A stretch of 64,000 nucleotides of DNA from Blastococcus sp. TF02-8 (lineage in GTDB: Bacteria > Actinomycetota > Actinomycetes > Mycobacteriales > Geodermatophilaceae). The stretch is taken from contig NZ_QOHK01000011.1 in assembly GCF_003319175.1 (NCBI RefSeq), positions 1 through 64,000 of the forward strand, written 5' to 3'. The position numbers and the translations under genes were made by a program. The notes under the pieces were generated by a model. That model made no database searches. It was not told where the DNA came from and worked only from the letters and a program-made list of their open reading frames with translations. This document shows positions 37,923-46,181 of this stretch, piece after piece; position 1 is the first letter of the stretch, and every line of letters begins with the position of its first letter.

Positions 37923-39899
37923 ATGACGATGGGTGACGCTGTTCCGGTGAGCCTTCCCGCACCCGAGATGCCCCGCTCCCCGGGCACGCCCGGCGGCGCC
38001 GCCGGGCAGCGCTTGCGGGCCATCGACACGCTGCTCGCCGACCGGGGCCAGCTGTTCCAGGCACTCTTCCTGGCCGCGCCGATCGCCAAGGCCCTCGTCG
38101 ACCTGGACGGGCACGTGCTCGTGGCCAACCCCCGGATGTGCGCCCTGACCGGCCGCACCCCGGAGAGCCTCTCCGGCCGCCACATCGACCTGCTCGCACA
38201 CCCCGACGACCCGCCGGTGGGCGACCTCGGCCTCCAGCCGGCCCCCGGCGAGCCGGCCCTCGACCCGAACCTGCTCCTGGACGGCGAGCGGCGGCTGCGG
38301 CGCTCCGACGGCAGCGAGCTGTGGGTCGTCCAGTCGCACGAGGTCGTGCGCCAGAACAACGGGACGCCGCAGTTCGTCGTCCTCTCCATGGTCGACGTCA
38401 CCGACCGCCGGCGGGCCGAGGAGGACGCCGTCCGCCGCGCCTACACCGACCCGCTGACCGGCCTGCCCAACCGCCGCGCCCTGGCCGACCGGCTGCGCCA
38501 CGCCGTCGCCCTCTCCCGCCGCCGCGGGCTGCAGGTGGGCCTGGTCCACCTCAACATCGACCGCTTCCAGGCGGTCAACGAGGCGATGGGACACGAGGCC
38601 GGCGACCTGCTCCTCAGCCAGTTCGCCGACCGGCTCCGCTGGAGCACCCGGGTCGAGGACACCGCCGTGCGCCTGGGTGCCGACGAGTTCCTCGTCGTCG
38701 CCGAGGACGTCGAGGACCTCGCGGGGCTGCGCACGCTCGCCGAGCGGCTGCTCAGCGTGCTCGACGAGCCGTTCGTGGTGAACGACCGGGAGCTCACGCT
38801 GTCGGCCAGCGTCGGCCTCACCCTGGGCGCCGACATGACCCCCGACGACCTGCTCCGGCAGGCGCACAGCGCTCTGCAGAAGGCCAAGGCCGACGGTCAG
38901 CGCGCCCGCATCGAGGTGCACGAGGGCGCCCTCAGCCGCGACGAGGTCGACGCCCTCCAGCTGGAGACCGACCTCCGCCACGCCCTCGAGAACGACGAGC
39001 TGCGGCTCTTCTACCAGCCGATCGTGCACCTGGCCGACGAGACGCTGCTCGGCTACGAGGCCCTGATCCGCTGGCAGCACCCGACCCGCGGCCTGCTGCC
39101 CCCGGGTGCCTTCCTCGAGGCCGCGGAGAACAACCGGCTCACCTCCAAGCTCGGCGCCTGGGTGCTCCGGCGCGCCTGCCTCGACGCCGTCACCTGGCCC
39201 GACGAGCTGCGCGTGCACGTGAACATCTCCGCCCGGCATCTGGCCGAGGAGGGCTTCAGCGAGCTCGTCGCCGCCGCGCTGGCCGAGTCGGGCCTGCCGC
39301 CGCACCGCCTCGAGCTGGAGATCACCGAGTCGACGGCGCTGTTCGCCGCCGAGGCCACGCTGCACGCCGTCGCCGTCGTCACCGATGCCGGTGTCACCCT
39401 GGCCCTGGACGACTTCGGCACGGGCTACTCCGCCATCACGGCCCTGCACCGGCTGCCGATCCACACCGTGAAGATCGACCGGTCGTTCGTGGCCGACGTC
39501 GTGACCGAGCCCTCGACCGCCGCACTCGTGCACGGGCTGCTGCAGCTCGGCCGCGGCATGGGCCTGCAGGTCATCGCCGAGGGCATCGAGGACCTCGACC
39601 AGGCCGACTGGCTGCTGCGGCACGGTTGCGCCATGGCCCAGGGCTACGCGTTCGGCCGGCCCGCGCCGTTGCCCAGCCCGGCCGAGGTGCTCATGAGCGA
39701 GGTGACCCAGGCGCCGGTCGAGGAGGTCGCCGGTCCGGTGCTGCACGAGCTCCCGCCGCTGCCCACGGTCGAGGCTCCCGTCGACCTGCCGCGGCCGCGG
39801 ATCCCCTCGACCCCCGAGGCCCACGACCTGCAGGACACCGGCCGGTTCGCCGGCCGCAGCCTCTTCGACGAGCTCGCCGACCCCGACGACGACTTCTAG
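37923..39899 (+). CDS. PAS-GGDEF-EAL c-di-GMP protein with degenerate GGDEF
   Basis: A 658-residue signalling protein with a PAS domain (about residues 35-165), a GGDEF domain (about 170-335) and an EAL domain (about 350-600). The GGDEF motif reads G-A-D-E-F at 252-256 and the first metal aspartate in the usual LDIDRF is replaced by asparagine (NIDRF), so cyclase activity is doubtful. The EAL side is intact: E379-A-L, NISARHL, ELEITES, LDDFGTGYS, KIDRSFV, AEGIED and AQGYAFGRP. I therefore predict a c-di-GMP phosphodiesterase controlled by the PAS sensor. The start is uncertain; an ATG at 37923 and a GTG at 37875 are both possible. No membrane segment is seen. Confidence 0.85.
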   Translation: MTMGDAVPVSLPAPEMPRSPGTPGGAAGQRLRAIDTLLADRGQLFQALFLAAPIAKALVDLDGHVLVANPRMCALTGRTPESLSGRHIDLLAHPDDPPVGDLGLQPAPGEPALDPNLLLDGERRLRRSDGSELWVVQSHEVVRQNNGTPQFVVLSMVDVTDRRRAEEDAVRRAYTDPLTGLPNRRALADRLRHAVALSRRRGLQVGLVHLNIDRFQAVNEAMGHEAGDLLLSQFADRLRWSTRVEDTAVRLGADEFLVVAEDVEDLAGLRTLAERLLSVLDEPFVVNDRELTLSASVGLTLGADMTPDDLLRQAHSALQKAKADGQRARIEVHEGALSRDEVDALQLETDLRHALENDELRLFYQPIVHLADETLLGYEALIRWQHPTRGLLPPGAFLEAAENNRLTSKLGAWVLRRACLDAVTWPDELRVHVNISARHLAEEGFSELVAAALAESGLPPHRLELEITESTALFAAEATLHAVAVVTDAGVTLALDDFGTGYSAITALHRLPIHTVKIDRSFVADVVTEPSTAALVHGLLQLGRGMGLQVIAEGIEDLDQADWLLRHGCAMAQGYAFGRPAPLPSPAEVLMSEVTQAPVEEVAGPVLHELPPLPTVEAPVDLPRPRIPSTPEAHDLQDTGRFAGRSLFDELADPDDDF

Positions 39900-39964
39900 G
39901 GCGTTCTGTGCACCGACCGCCCCCGCTCGGTGCCGAGTGGGGGCAGAAAGTGCACTAAACGCCC
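39899..39964. repeat. 66-base imperfect palindrome shared by two gene ends
   Basis: Arms GGGCGTT and AACGCCC enclose TGTGCACC..GCCCCC and GGGGC..GTGCACT, giving a long hairpin between the convergent GGDEF-EAL and SGNH genes. The right half contains the reverse of the GTGCACTTTCTGCCC unit also seen at 10077. The stop codon of the SGNH gene (CTA at 39955-39957) lies inside the right arm. Confidence 0.7.
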
Positions 39965-40764
39965 TGCTTCGGGAGGACGAGGGGGACGGGGCGCTTGGGC
40001 TGCAGGCCGTCCCCGGAGGACCGCCCCCGCAGCCGGCGGCCGATCCACGGAGCCACGAAGCCACGCACCCACGCCGCCTCCTCCGCGACGGCGGCCCGGA
40101 ACGCCCGCGGCGCCTGCGGCGGGAGCGGGGTGCGCCAGTCCTCGCCGTCAGCACCGGGCAGGCCGAGCGCGGCGGCGGCGGCCAGCGCCATCCGCCGGTG
40201 ACCCTCGTCGGTCATGTGGATGCGGTCGGTGTCCCACAGCCGGAAGTCCTGCACCCAGTCCGCTCCCCACTGGTCCAGCACCACGGCGCCGGTGCGGTTC
40301 GCGACCGACCAGATGTTGGCGTTGAAGATCGCGATCTTGCCGCGCACCCGGCGCAGGATCGGGGTGTTGCGGGTGTCGACGCTGGTCGCGAGCAGCACGT
40401 CGGCGCCCGCGGCCCGGAAACGCACGACCGCCGCCTCCAGCCCGGCGGCGAGCTCGTCGGGGTCGGAGCCGGGACGCATCAGGTCGTTGCCCCCGGCGAC
40501 CAGGCTGACCAGGTCCGGCTCCGCGTCGAGCGCCACCTGCACCTGCTCGTCGACGACCTGCCGCAGCAGCCGACCGCGGATCGCCAGGTTGGCGTACTCG
40601 ACGTCGCCGTCCGTGGCGGCAGCCAGGTGCTCGGCGAGGCGGTCGGCCCAGCCGCGGTACTCACCGGGGCGCGCCGGGTCGGGGTCGCTGAGCCCCTCGG
40701 TGAACGAGTCGCCGAGGGCGATGTAGCGGCGCCAGGAGGTCGGTAGGGGCAGGTCGGACGTCAC
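39955..40764 (-). CDS. SGNH/GDSL hydrolase
   Basis: A 269-residue esterase/lipase-like protein. The catalytic serine lies in block I ALGDSFTEG (residues 16-24), block III GGND is at about 91-94, and the catalytic D-x-x-H is DRIHMTDEGH (about residues 185-194). No signal peptide. The last residues KQGV and stop are encoded by the palindromic repeat, so the natural C-terminus may have been replaced or extended by repeat insertion. The C-terminal 60 residues are proline/arginine-rich and likely disordered. Confidence 0.8.
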   Translation of the reverse strand: MTSDLPLPTSWRRYIALGDSFTEGLSDPDPARPGEYRGWADRLAEHLAAATDGDVEYANLAIRGRLLRQVVDEQVQVALDAEPDLVSLVAGGNDLMRPGSDPDELAAGLEAAVVRFRAAGADVLLATSVDTRNTPILRRVRGKIAIFNANIWSVANRTGAVVLDQWGADWVQDFRLWDTDRIHMTDEGHRRMALAAAAALGLPGADGEDWRTPLPPQAPRAFRAAVAEEAAWVRGFVAPWIGRRLRGRSSGDGLQPKRPVPLVLPKQGV

Positions 40765-40821
40765 CCGTCCACTCCAGCACGCGTCTCCCCTCCCCCGCCC
40801 GCGGCCGGGGAGTGAACCGGC

Positions 40822-41787
40822 TCACCGGCGACGGCGCTCCGCCACCAGGTGTCGCGCCGCCTCGTCCCAGGTGGGGTGCCGGAAGGTGAACCCGGCGTCG
40901 AGCAGCCGGCCCGGCACCACCCGGCGGCTCTTGAGCAGCAGCTCCGTGTCGGTGCGCAGCACGAAGGCCCCGATCTCCGCCATCCACCGGGTCGCGGGGA
41001 GGCCCGGACGCCGCCCCCACGCGCGGCGCAGCGAGCGCATCAGCTCCCGCTGGGTCACCGGCTCCGGCGCGGCCAGGTTGACCGGGCCCTCGAGGTCCTC
41101 GCGTTCCAGCAGCAGGTCCACGGCGCGCACGAAGTCATCCCCGTGGATCCACGAGACGTACTGCCCGCCCCCGGCCACCGGCCCGCCGACACCCACGCGC
41201 GCCATCCACGACAGGTAGTCGAAGACCCCGCCGCGGTCGGGAGTCATCACCATCGCCGCCCGCAGCGCGACCCGCCGCGTGCCCGGGACGTCGGCCGCCG
41301 CCTGGGTCTCCTCCCACCGCCGGGCGATCCGCACGCTGTACTCCCAGTACAGCGGCACGTCCGGCTCCTCTCCGCCGATGATGCCGTTCGCCTCGTCGTG
41401 CGGGAGGTCGTCGGGGCGGCTCCGGGCGTCGGCGTAGATCGTCGCGGTGCTCATCTGCAGCCAGACCGCCGGCGGCCGCGCGGCCCGCTCGATCGCCTGC
41501 CCGACCACGCGTGTGGAGTCGACGCGGGAGTCCATCATCTGCCGCAGGTTCCGGTCGGTGTACCGGGCGCTGACCGTCCGTCCGGCGAGGTTGACCACCG
41601 CGTCGGCACCGTCGAGCTCGTCGGCCCAGGCGCCGAGCGTCCGGCCGTCCCAGACCACGTGGCGGACGCCGTCCGTCGGCTGCTCGGGCCGGCGGCCGAG
41701 GACGACGACCTCGGCGCCCCGCGCCACCATCGCTCGTCGGAGCAGGCCGCCCACCTGCCCGGTTCCCCCGGGAAGAACGATCTTCAC
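40822..41787 (-). CDS. TIGR01777-type NAD-dependent epimerase/dehydratase
   Basis: A 321-residue extended short-chain dehydrogenase-like protein with the N-terminal MKIVLPGGTGQVGGLLRRAMVARG nucleotide fold, VVNLAGRTV, and a C-terminal DUF1731 helix (LLLKSRRVVPGRLLDAGFTFRHP). This matches the TIGR01777 group, cousins of SulA/YfcH of unknown substrate. ARDR-like YWEYSVRIARRWEE holds the place of the usual YxxxK. Likely NAD(P) binding without proven catalysis. Confidence 0.8.
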   Translation of the reverse strand: MKIVLPGGTGQVGGLLRRAMVARGAEVVVLGRRPEQPTDGVRHVVWDGRTLGAWADELDGADAVVNLAGRTVSARYTDRNLRQMMDSRVDSTRVVGQAIERAARPPAVWLQMSTATIYADARSRPDDLPHDEANGIIGGEEPDVPLYWEYSVRIARRWEETQAAADVPGTRRVALRAAMVMTPDRGGVFDYLSWMARVGVGGPVAGGGQYVSWIHGDDFVRAVDLLLEREDLEGPVNLAAPEPVTQRELMRSLRRAWGRRPGLPATRWMAEIGAFVLRTDTELLLKSRRVVPGRLLDAGFTFRHPTWDEAARHLVAERRRR

Positions 41788-41809
41788 GTCGCGAACCTAG
41801 TGCGCGGAG

Positions 41810-43234
41810 TCACCCGCGATAGGTCTCCAGCAGGCGCAGCCAGATCTCGCTGATCGTCGGATAGGCCGGGACGGCGTGCCAGAGCCGGCCGATCGGCACC
41901 TCACCGACCACCGCGATCGTCGCGGCGTGCAGCAGCTCGGCCACCGCGGGGCCGACGAAGGTGACGCCGAGCAGCACCTCGCGCTCCGTGTCGACGACGG
42001 CGATCGCGGTGCCCTCGTACCCGTCGGCGAACAGCGAGGCCCCGGCGACGCTCCCGATCGGGTACTCCACGACCCGGTGCGGCAGCCCGGCGTCGGCGGC
42101 CTGGGCTGCGGTGCGCCCCACGCTCGCGACCTGCGGGGTGGTGAACACGACCGACGGGGTGGCGACGTCGTCGGCCGTGGCCACGAACGGCGACCACGGC
42201 GCGGTCTCGACCTGCTCGCCGCGGGCGCGCGCCACGATCGCCGCGCCGGCCTGGCGGGCCTGGTACTTGCCCATGTGGGTCAGCTGCCGGCGGCCGTTGA
42301 CGTCGCCGACGCCGTACAGCCACGGCTTCCCCTCGACCTGCAGCGTGCTGTCGACCGACAGGTACTCCCCCGGCTCGAGCCCCACGGTGTCGGCGCCGAT
42401 GTCGCCGGTGCGCGCTGTCCGCCCGACCGCGACCAGCACCTCGTCGCCCCGGAACTCCTCGCCGCCGTCGGTGGTGAGCACCACCTCGGTGCCCTCGCGG
42501 CGGGCGCCGGTCACCGCGGTGTTCAGCTGCACCTCGACCCCGGCGTCGCGGAGCGCGGCGGCGACCGCCTCGCCGGCCTGCGGCTCCAGCCCGGGCAGCA
42601 GCCGCCCCCCGCGCTGGAGCAGGGTGACCTCCGAGCCCAGCGCCTGCCACGCCGTCGCCATCTCGCAGCCCACGTACCCGCCGCCGAGCACCAGCAGCCG
42701 ACCCGGCGCCTCCTTGGCGCTGGTCGCCTCCCGCGGCGTCCACGGGCCGACGCCGTCCAGCCCGTCGACCGGTGGCATCGACGCCTGCGACCCGGTGCAG
42801 ACCGCCACCGCGTGCCGCGCGGTCAGCCGGACGCTGCCGCCGTCGGCGTCGGTGACGACCACGGTGCGCTCACCGTCGAGCCGCCCTGTCCCGCGCAGCA
42901 GGTCGATCCCCGCGGAGCCGACCCACTGCGCCTGACCCGAGTCGTCCCAGTGCGAGGTGAACGAGTCGCGGCGGGCGAGGGTCGCCGCGACGTCCTGCTC
43001 CCCGGTCACGGCCTCGGCCGCCCCGGGAACCGACCGGGCCTCGGCCAGCACCTCGGTGCCGCGCAGCAGCGCCTTGCTCGGCATGCAGGCCCAGTAGGAG
43101 CACTCGCCGCCGACGAGCTCGGGCTCCACGATGACGGCCGAGAGTCCTCCGCGGACGACGATGTCGGCCACGTTCTCGCCGGTGGAACCGCCCCCGAGGA
43201 CGACGACGTCGTACGTGCGTTCCGCTCCGCTCAC
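41810..43234 (-). CDS. Pyridine nucleotide-disulfide oxidoreductase (mercuric-reductase-like)
   Basis: A 474-residue flavoprotein of the dihydrolipoamide/mercuric reductase group. FAD motif YDVVVLGGGSTGENVADI, redox-active disulfide in GGECSYWACMPSKALL (C-x4-C), NAD motif LLVLGGGYVGCEMA, and C-terminal HAVPAYPTISEIW with the catalytic His-Pro region (here HAVPAYPT replaces the usual HAHPT). No lipoyl or metal-binding leader. The loss of the classic His-x-His-Pro-Thr suggests altered substrate. GTG 43234 starts the dinucleotide fold. Confidence 0.8.
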   Translation of the reverse strand: MSGAERTYDVVVLGGGSTGENVADIVVRGGLSAVIVEPELVGGECSYWACMPSKALLRGTEVLAEARSVPGAAEAVTGEQDVAATLARRDSFTSHWDDSGQAQWVGSAGIDLLRGTGRLDGERTVVVTDADGGSVRLTARHAVAVCTGSQASMPPVDGLDGVGPWTPREATSAKEAPGRLLVLGGGYVGCEMATAWQALGSEVTLLQRGGRLLPGLEPQAGEAVAAALRDAGVEVQLNTAVTGARREGTEVVLTTDGGEEFRGDEVLVAVGRTARTGDIGADTVGLEPGEYLSVDSTLQVEGKPWLYGVGDVNGRRQLTHMGKYQARQAGAAIVARARGEQVETAPWSPFVATADDVATPSVVFTTPQVASVGRTAAQAADAGLPHRVVEYPIGSVAGASLFADGYEGTAIAVVDTEREVLLGVTFVGPAVAELLHAATIAVVGEVPIGRLWHAVPAYPTISEIWLRLLETYRG

Positions 43235-43440
43235 CGGGCCATCCTGTCGGTGGCGATGCCGGCCCGCCACGGGGCCGGGGCCATCCGCGCTCAGGGCGGG
43301 TGCGTTCGGTCAGCACCCGACAGCACGGCGCAGCCACGCGCGGTGGCAGGGCGTCGTCCGAGCCGGGAGCGGCGACGCGCTCCTTCCGCGTCGAGGCCGG
43401 CAGGAGCACCCTCTGCCTTCCCCGGAGGCAGGGAGTCGCC
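43235..43440. other. Gap with weak hairpin
   Basis: A 206-base gap between divergent genes. CGGGTGC (43297) and GCACCCG (43313) form a short inverted repeat; GGAGGCAGGGAG before 43441 is the ribosome site of the next gene. Nothing else is supported. Confidence 0.4.
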
Positions 43441-43923
43441 ATGAACACACCGACCGCACGCGGTATCCCTCAGGACCTGTTGAACGTCATGGGCGACATG
43501 GCCGAGTTCGACGAGGAGACCCTGGACGCCCTCGAGCGCGGGAGGAAGGGCCGGTCCCAGATCCTGGACGGGACCGAGCGTCCCGACGAGGACCGGACTC
43601 CCTACGCCCGGACGCTCGTGGACATCGACTTCGACGACGAGGAGGACCTCCGGGCCTGCGTGCGCCTGCTCCGGTGGTCCGACGAGAGGCTGCGGGCACG
43701 GCCCGAGGTCGCGATCCTGTGGGACTGGAACGCCACCTTCCGGGACCACATGCGGATCTCCTTCGGCGTCAACTGGTACGACCAGGCCTTCTACGAGGCC
43801 CGCCGCGACGCCTTCATGGAGCCGGCGCACACCCGCTACTACGCGATGTTCGGCGCCACGACCAACAGCCTGAAGATGCGCCACGAGGTCCTGGACGAGA
43901 AGTCCGGGGCGACGGGCGCGTAG
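43441..43923 (+). CDS. Protein of unknown function, 160 residues
   Basis: A 160-residue acidic, soluble protein that I do not recognise. The middle reads TPYARTLVDIDFDDEEDLRACVRLLRWSDERLRARPEVAILWDWNATFRDHMRISFGVNWYDQAFYEARRDAFMEPAHTRYYAMFGATTNSLKMRHEVL, with strong aromatic and Asp/Glu content and a conserved-looking WDWNATFRDH. A GGAGG-type ribosome site precedes the ATG. It has no signal peptide or membrane segment, and sits alone between a flavoprotein and a flavin reductase. Confidence 0.6.
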   Translation: MNTPTARGIPQDLLNVMGDMAEFDEETLDALERGRKGRSQILDGTERPDEDRTPYARTLVDIDFDDEEDLRACVRLLRWSDERLRARPEVAILWDWNATFRDHMRISFGVNWYDQAFYEARRDAFMEPAHTRYYAMFGATTNSLKMRHEVLDEKSGATGA

Positions 43924-43971
43924 CGGCGCCTCCCTCCCGGGGCGGACACCCGGCTGTGGTCGACTGGACGC

Positions 43972-44484
43972 ATGCCGGTCGACCGCACCGAGTTCGCCGC
44001 CGCGCTCACCCAGTACGCCGCCGGCGTCTGCCTGCTGACCGTGCGCGACGACATCGACGACGTCGGCACCACGGTCAGCTCGGTGATGAGCGTGTCCGCT
44101 GCGCCACCGCTGGTCGCGGTGGGGTTGAGCGCCGACGGCTACCCGGCCGAGGTGCTGGGGACGATCGGCAGCTGCGCGCTGACCGTGCTGGCGGCACCCC
44201 AGGCGATCATCGCCTCCCGGTTCTCCTCCGCGGGCCGGCCCAGCGCCCGCCACCTGCTGGAGACGGTGCCGTGGGCCCGCGCCCCCGAGAGCGACGCGAT
44301 CGTCCTGAGCGAGGCGCCGGCGGCGCTGGACTGCCGGCTGGATCGGCTGGTGGAGGCCGGTGACCACGTGCTGGCGCTGCTGGAGGTGGTCGGCGTGCCG
44401 GTGCTGAACCCGGCGGCCCCGCCGTTGCTGCGGCTGCGGGGCCGGTTCGTCGACGAGACCGGAGCACCGCCCGGCCGCGCCTGA
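43972..44484 (+). CDS. Flavin reductase domain protein
   Basis: A 170-residue split-barrel flavin-binding protein that likely reduces FMN/FAD with NAD(P)H. FAAALTQYAAGVCLLTVRDDIDDVGTTVSSVMSVSAAPPLVAVGL is the FMN-binding core. No partner monooxygenase is next to it. The N-terminal start at 43972 is the best-supported ATG. Confidence 0.8.
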   Translation: MPVDRTEFAAALTQYAAGVCLLTVRDDIDDVGTTVSSVMSVSAAPPLVAVGLSADGYPAEVLGTIGSCALTVLAAPQAIIASRFSSAGRPSARHLLETVPWARAPESDAIVLSEAPAALDCRLDRLVEAGDHVLALLEVVGVPVLNPAAPPLLRLRGRFVDETGAPPGRA

Positions 44485-44490
44485 CCGGGT

Positions 44491-44507
44491 CCGGATGTCA
44501 CATCCGG
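44491..44507. promoter_or_regulatory. 17-base perfect palindrome before ECF operon
   Basis: CCGGATGT and ACATCCGG meet around one central C, in the gap between the flavin reductase gene and the ECF sigma operon. It may be an operator; the binding protein is unknown. Confidence 0.5.
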
Positions 44508-44620
44508 GACGGTGGCGGTGCTGAGCAGGTATGGAGCTCGCACAGCACGGACGACCGGCGGCCGCCGTCGTCCTGGCACGCCCCCGCGGCGCGGGTGGCC
44601 GGCTCGGAGGGTTGGGCGCG

Positions 44621-45127
44621 GTGGCGACCTCGGTGCGGCCCGACCTCGAGGAAGTCTTCCGGCGGGAGTACCGCCGCGTGGTGGGCGTCGCCGCCAGGGT
44701 CCTCGGGTCCGGTGACCAGGCCGAGGACGTCGCCCAGGAGGTCTTCCTGTCCTTCAGCCGCTCCAGCGTCCCCGCCGGTGAGGCCGGCGGCTGGCTGTCG
44801 GTCGCCGCGGCGCACACGGCGCTGAACCTGATCCGCTCGGGGCGCCGTCGCTCCTCGCGCGAGGAGACCGTCGCCGCGGCCACCGACCCCGTGGTCCCGG
44901 ACGTCGCCGAGGCGGTGCTCACCGAGCACGACCGGGCCCGGGTCCGCGCCGGGCTCGCCCGCCTGCCCCGCACCCAGGCCGTGGCGCTGGTGCTCCGGCA
45001 CAGCGGCCTCAGCTACGCCGAGGTCGCGGCCGCACTCGACCTGTCCCCCGGCAGCATCGGCACGACGGTCCGTCGCGCCGAGTCCGCCCTGCGCAAGGAG
45101 CTGAACCGTCATGCGTCATCCGACTGA
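44621..45127 (+). CDS. ECF RNA polymerase sigma factor
   Basis: A 168-residue ECF sigma factor. Region 2 spans VFRREYRRVVGVAARVLGSGDQAEDVAQEVFLSFSRS and GWLSVAAAHTALNLIRSGRR; region 4 spans LPRTQAVALVLRHSGLSYAEVAAALDLSPGSIGTTVRRAESALRKEL, with the helix-turn-helix. The GTG at 44621 is preferred; an ATG at 44531 would add 30 mostly uncharged residues. It overlaps the anti-sigma gene by 17 bases, so both are made together. The operon continues into an ABC transporter. Confidence 0.9.
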   Translation: MATSVRPDLEEVFRREYRRVVGVAARVLGSGDQAEDVAQEVFLSFSRSSVPAGEAGGWLSVAAAHTALNLIRSGRRRSSREETVAAATDPVVPDVAEAVLTEHDRARVRAGLARLPRTQAVALVLRHSGLSYAEVAAALDLSPGSIGTTVRRAESALRKELNRHASSD

Positions 45128-46181
45128 GGGCGTGCTGCGCCGCCTGATCGACGAGCCCGCCGGCGTCTCCGACGCCGACCGCCGGCACGTGGCCGACTGC
45201 TCGCGGTGCCTGAGCGATCTGGCCGCCGCCCGCAGCGACGCCGAGCTGGTCGGCACCGCGCTGGCCGCGGGTTCCGCGGCCGATGTGGACGCCGGGTGGG
45301 CGCGGCTCTCCGCGGCTGCCCGCGCAGGGGCTCCGCGACCGGCTGCGACGACGCATCGCGGCAGCCGGTTCCGGGCGGCACTGCGCCGGCCCGCCGTCGC
45401 GGCCCTCGCGCTCGGCGTGGTCCTCGCCGGTGCCGGCACCGCCGCCGCCAACGACTGGCTGCAGATCTTCCGGACCGAGGACGTCGCCGCCGTCGGGCTG
45501 AGCACCGCCGAGCTCGTCGCACTGCCGGACCTCACCGCGTACGGGGACGTCACGTTCACCGGTGAGGACGGGCTGCACGCGGTGCCGGACGCCGCCACCG
45601 CGGCCCGGGAGAGCGGTCTGGACCTTCCCGAGGTCGACACCCTCCCGAGCGGCGTCACGGGCGAGCCCACCTACCAGGTCGGCGGCGAGGTGAGCGCCAC
45701 CTTCACCTTCTCGGCCGAGCGCGCCGCACGGGCCGCCGGCGGCACCCTGCCGCCCCCGCCGCCCGGGCTGGACGGGAGCTCGGTGCGCCTGGTGGCCGGC
45801 CCGGGCGTGGCCCAGGTGTGGACCAGCTCGTCGGGCGTCCCGGCACTGGTCGTCGGCCGGGCGGTAGCCCCCACGGCGTTCTCCTCCGGCGTCCCGTTCG
45901 AGACGGTGCGCGACTACCTGCTCTCCCTTCCCGGCCTGCCGGGCGACGTCGCCGCCCAGCTGCGGACGTTCACCGCGGACGGCTCCACCCTGCCCGTTCC
46001 CGTGCCGTCGGACTACGTCAGCACCTCCACCGCCACGGTGGACGGGGCGGAGGCGACCGTGCTCGAGAGCCGCGACCAGGCGCTGGCCGCCGTCGTCTGG
46101 GTCGAGGACGGGCTGGTCACCGTCGTCGCCGGCGCCCTGGACACCGACGAGGTGCTCACCGTCGCCCGGGCGCTGCGGTGA
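45111..46181 (+). CDS. Zinc-type anti-sigma factor with extracellular domain
   Basis: A 356-residue protein. The N-terminal zinc anti-sigma motif is His26-x3-Cys30-x2-Cys33 in HVADCSRC, in the cytoplasm, followed by one membrane helix (about residues 92-112) and a 240-residue outside domain of unknown fold (SLPGLPGDVAAQLRTF, TVDGAEATVLESRDQALAAVVW). The outer part may sense a signal and release the sigma factor. It lies between the sigma gene (17-base overlap) and the ABC ATPase gene (4-base overlap, GTGA). Confidence 0.85.
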   Translation: MRHPTEGVLRRLIDEPAGVSDADRRHVADCSRCLSDLAAARSDAELVGTALAAGSAADVDAGWARLSAAARAGAPRPAATTHRGSRFRAALRRPAVAALALGVVLAGAGTAAANDWLQIFRTEDVAAVGLSTAELVALPDLTAYGDVTFTGEDGLHAVPDAATAARESGLDLPEVDTLPSGVTGEPTYQVGGEVSATFTFSAERAARAAGGTLPPPPPGLDGSSVRLVAGPGVAQVWTSSSGVPALVVGRAVAPTAFSSGVPFETVRDYLLSLPGLPGDVAAQLRTFTADGSTLPVPVPSDYVSTSTATVDGAEATVLESRDQALAAVVWVEDGLVTVVAGALDTDEVLTVARALR

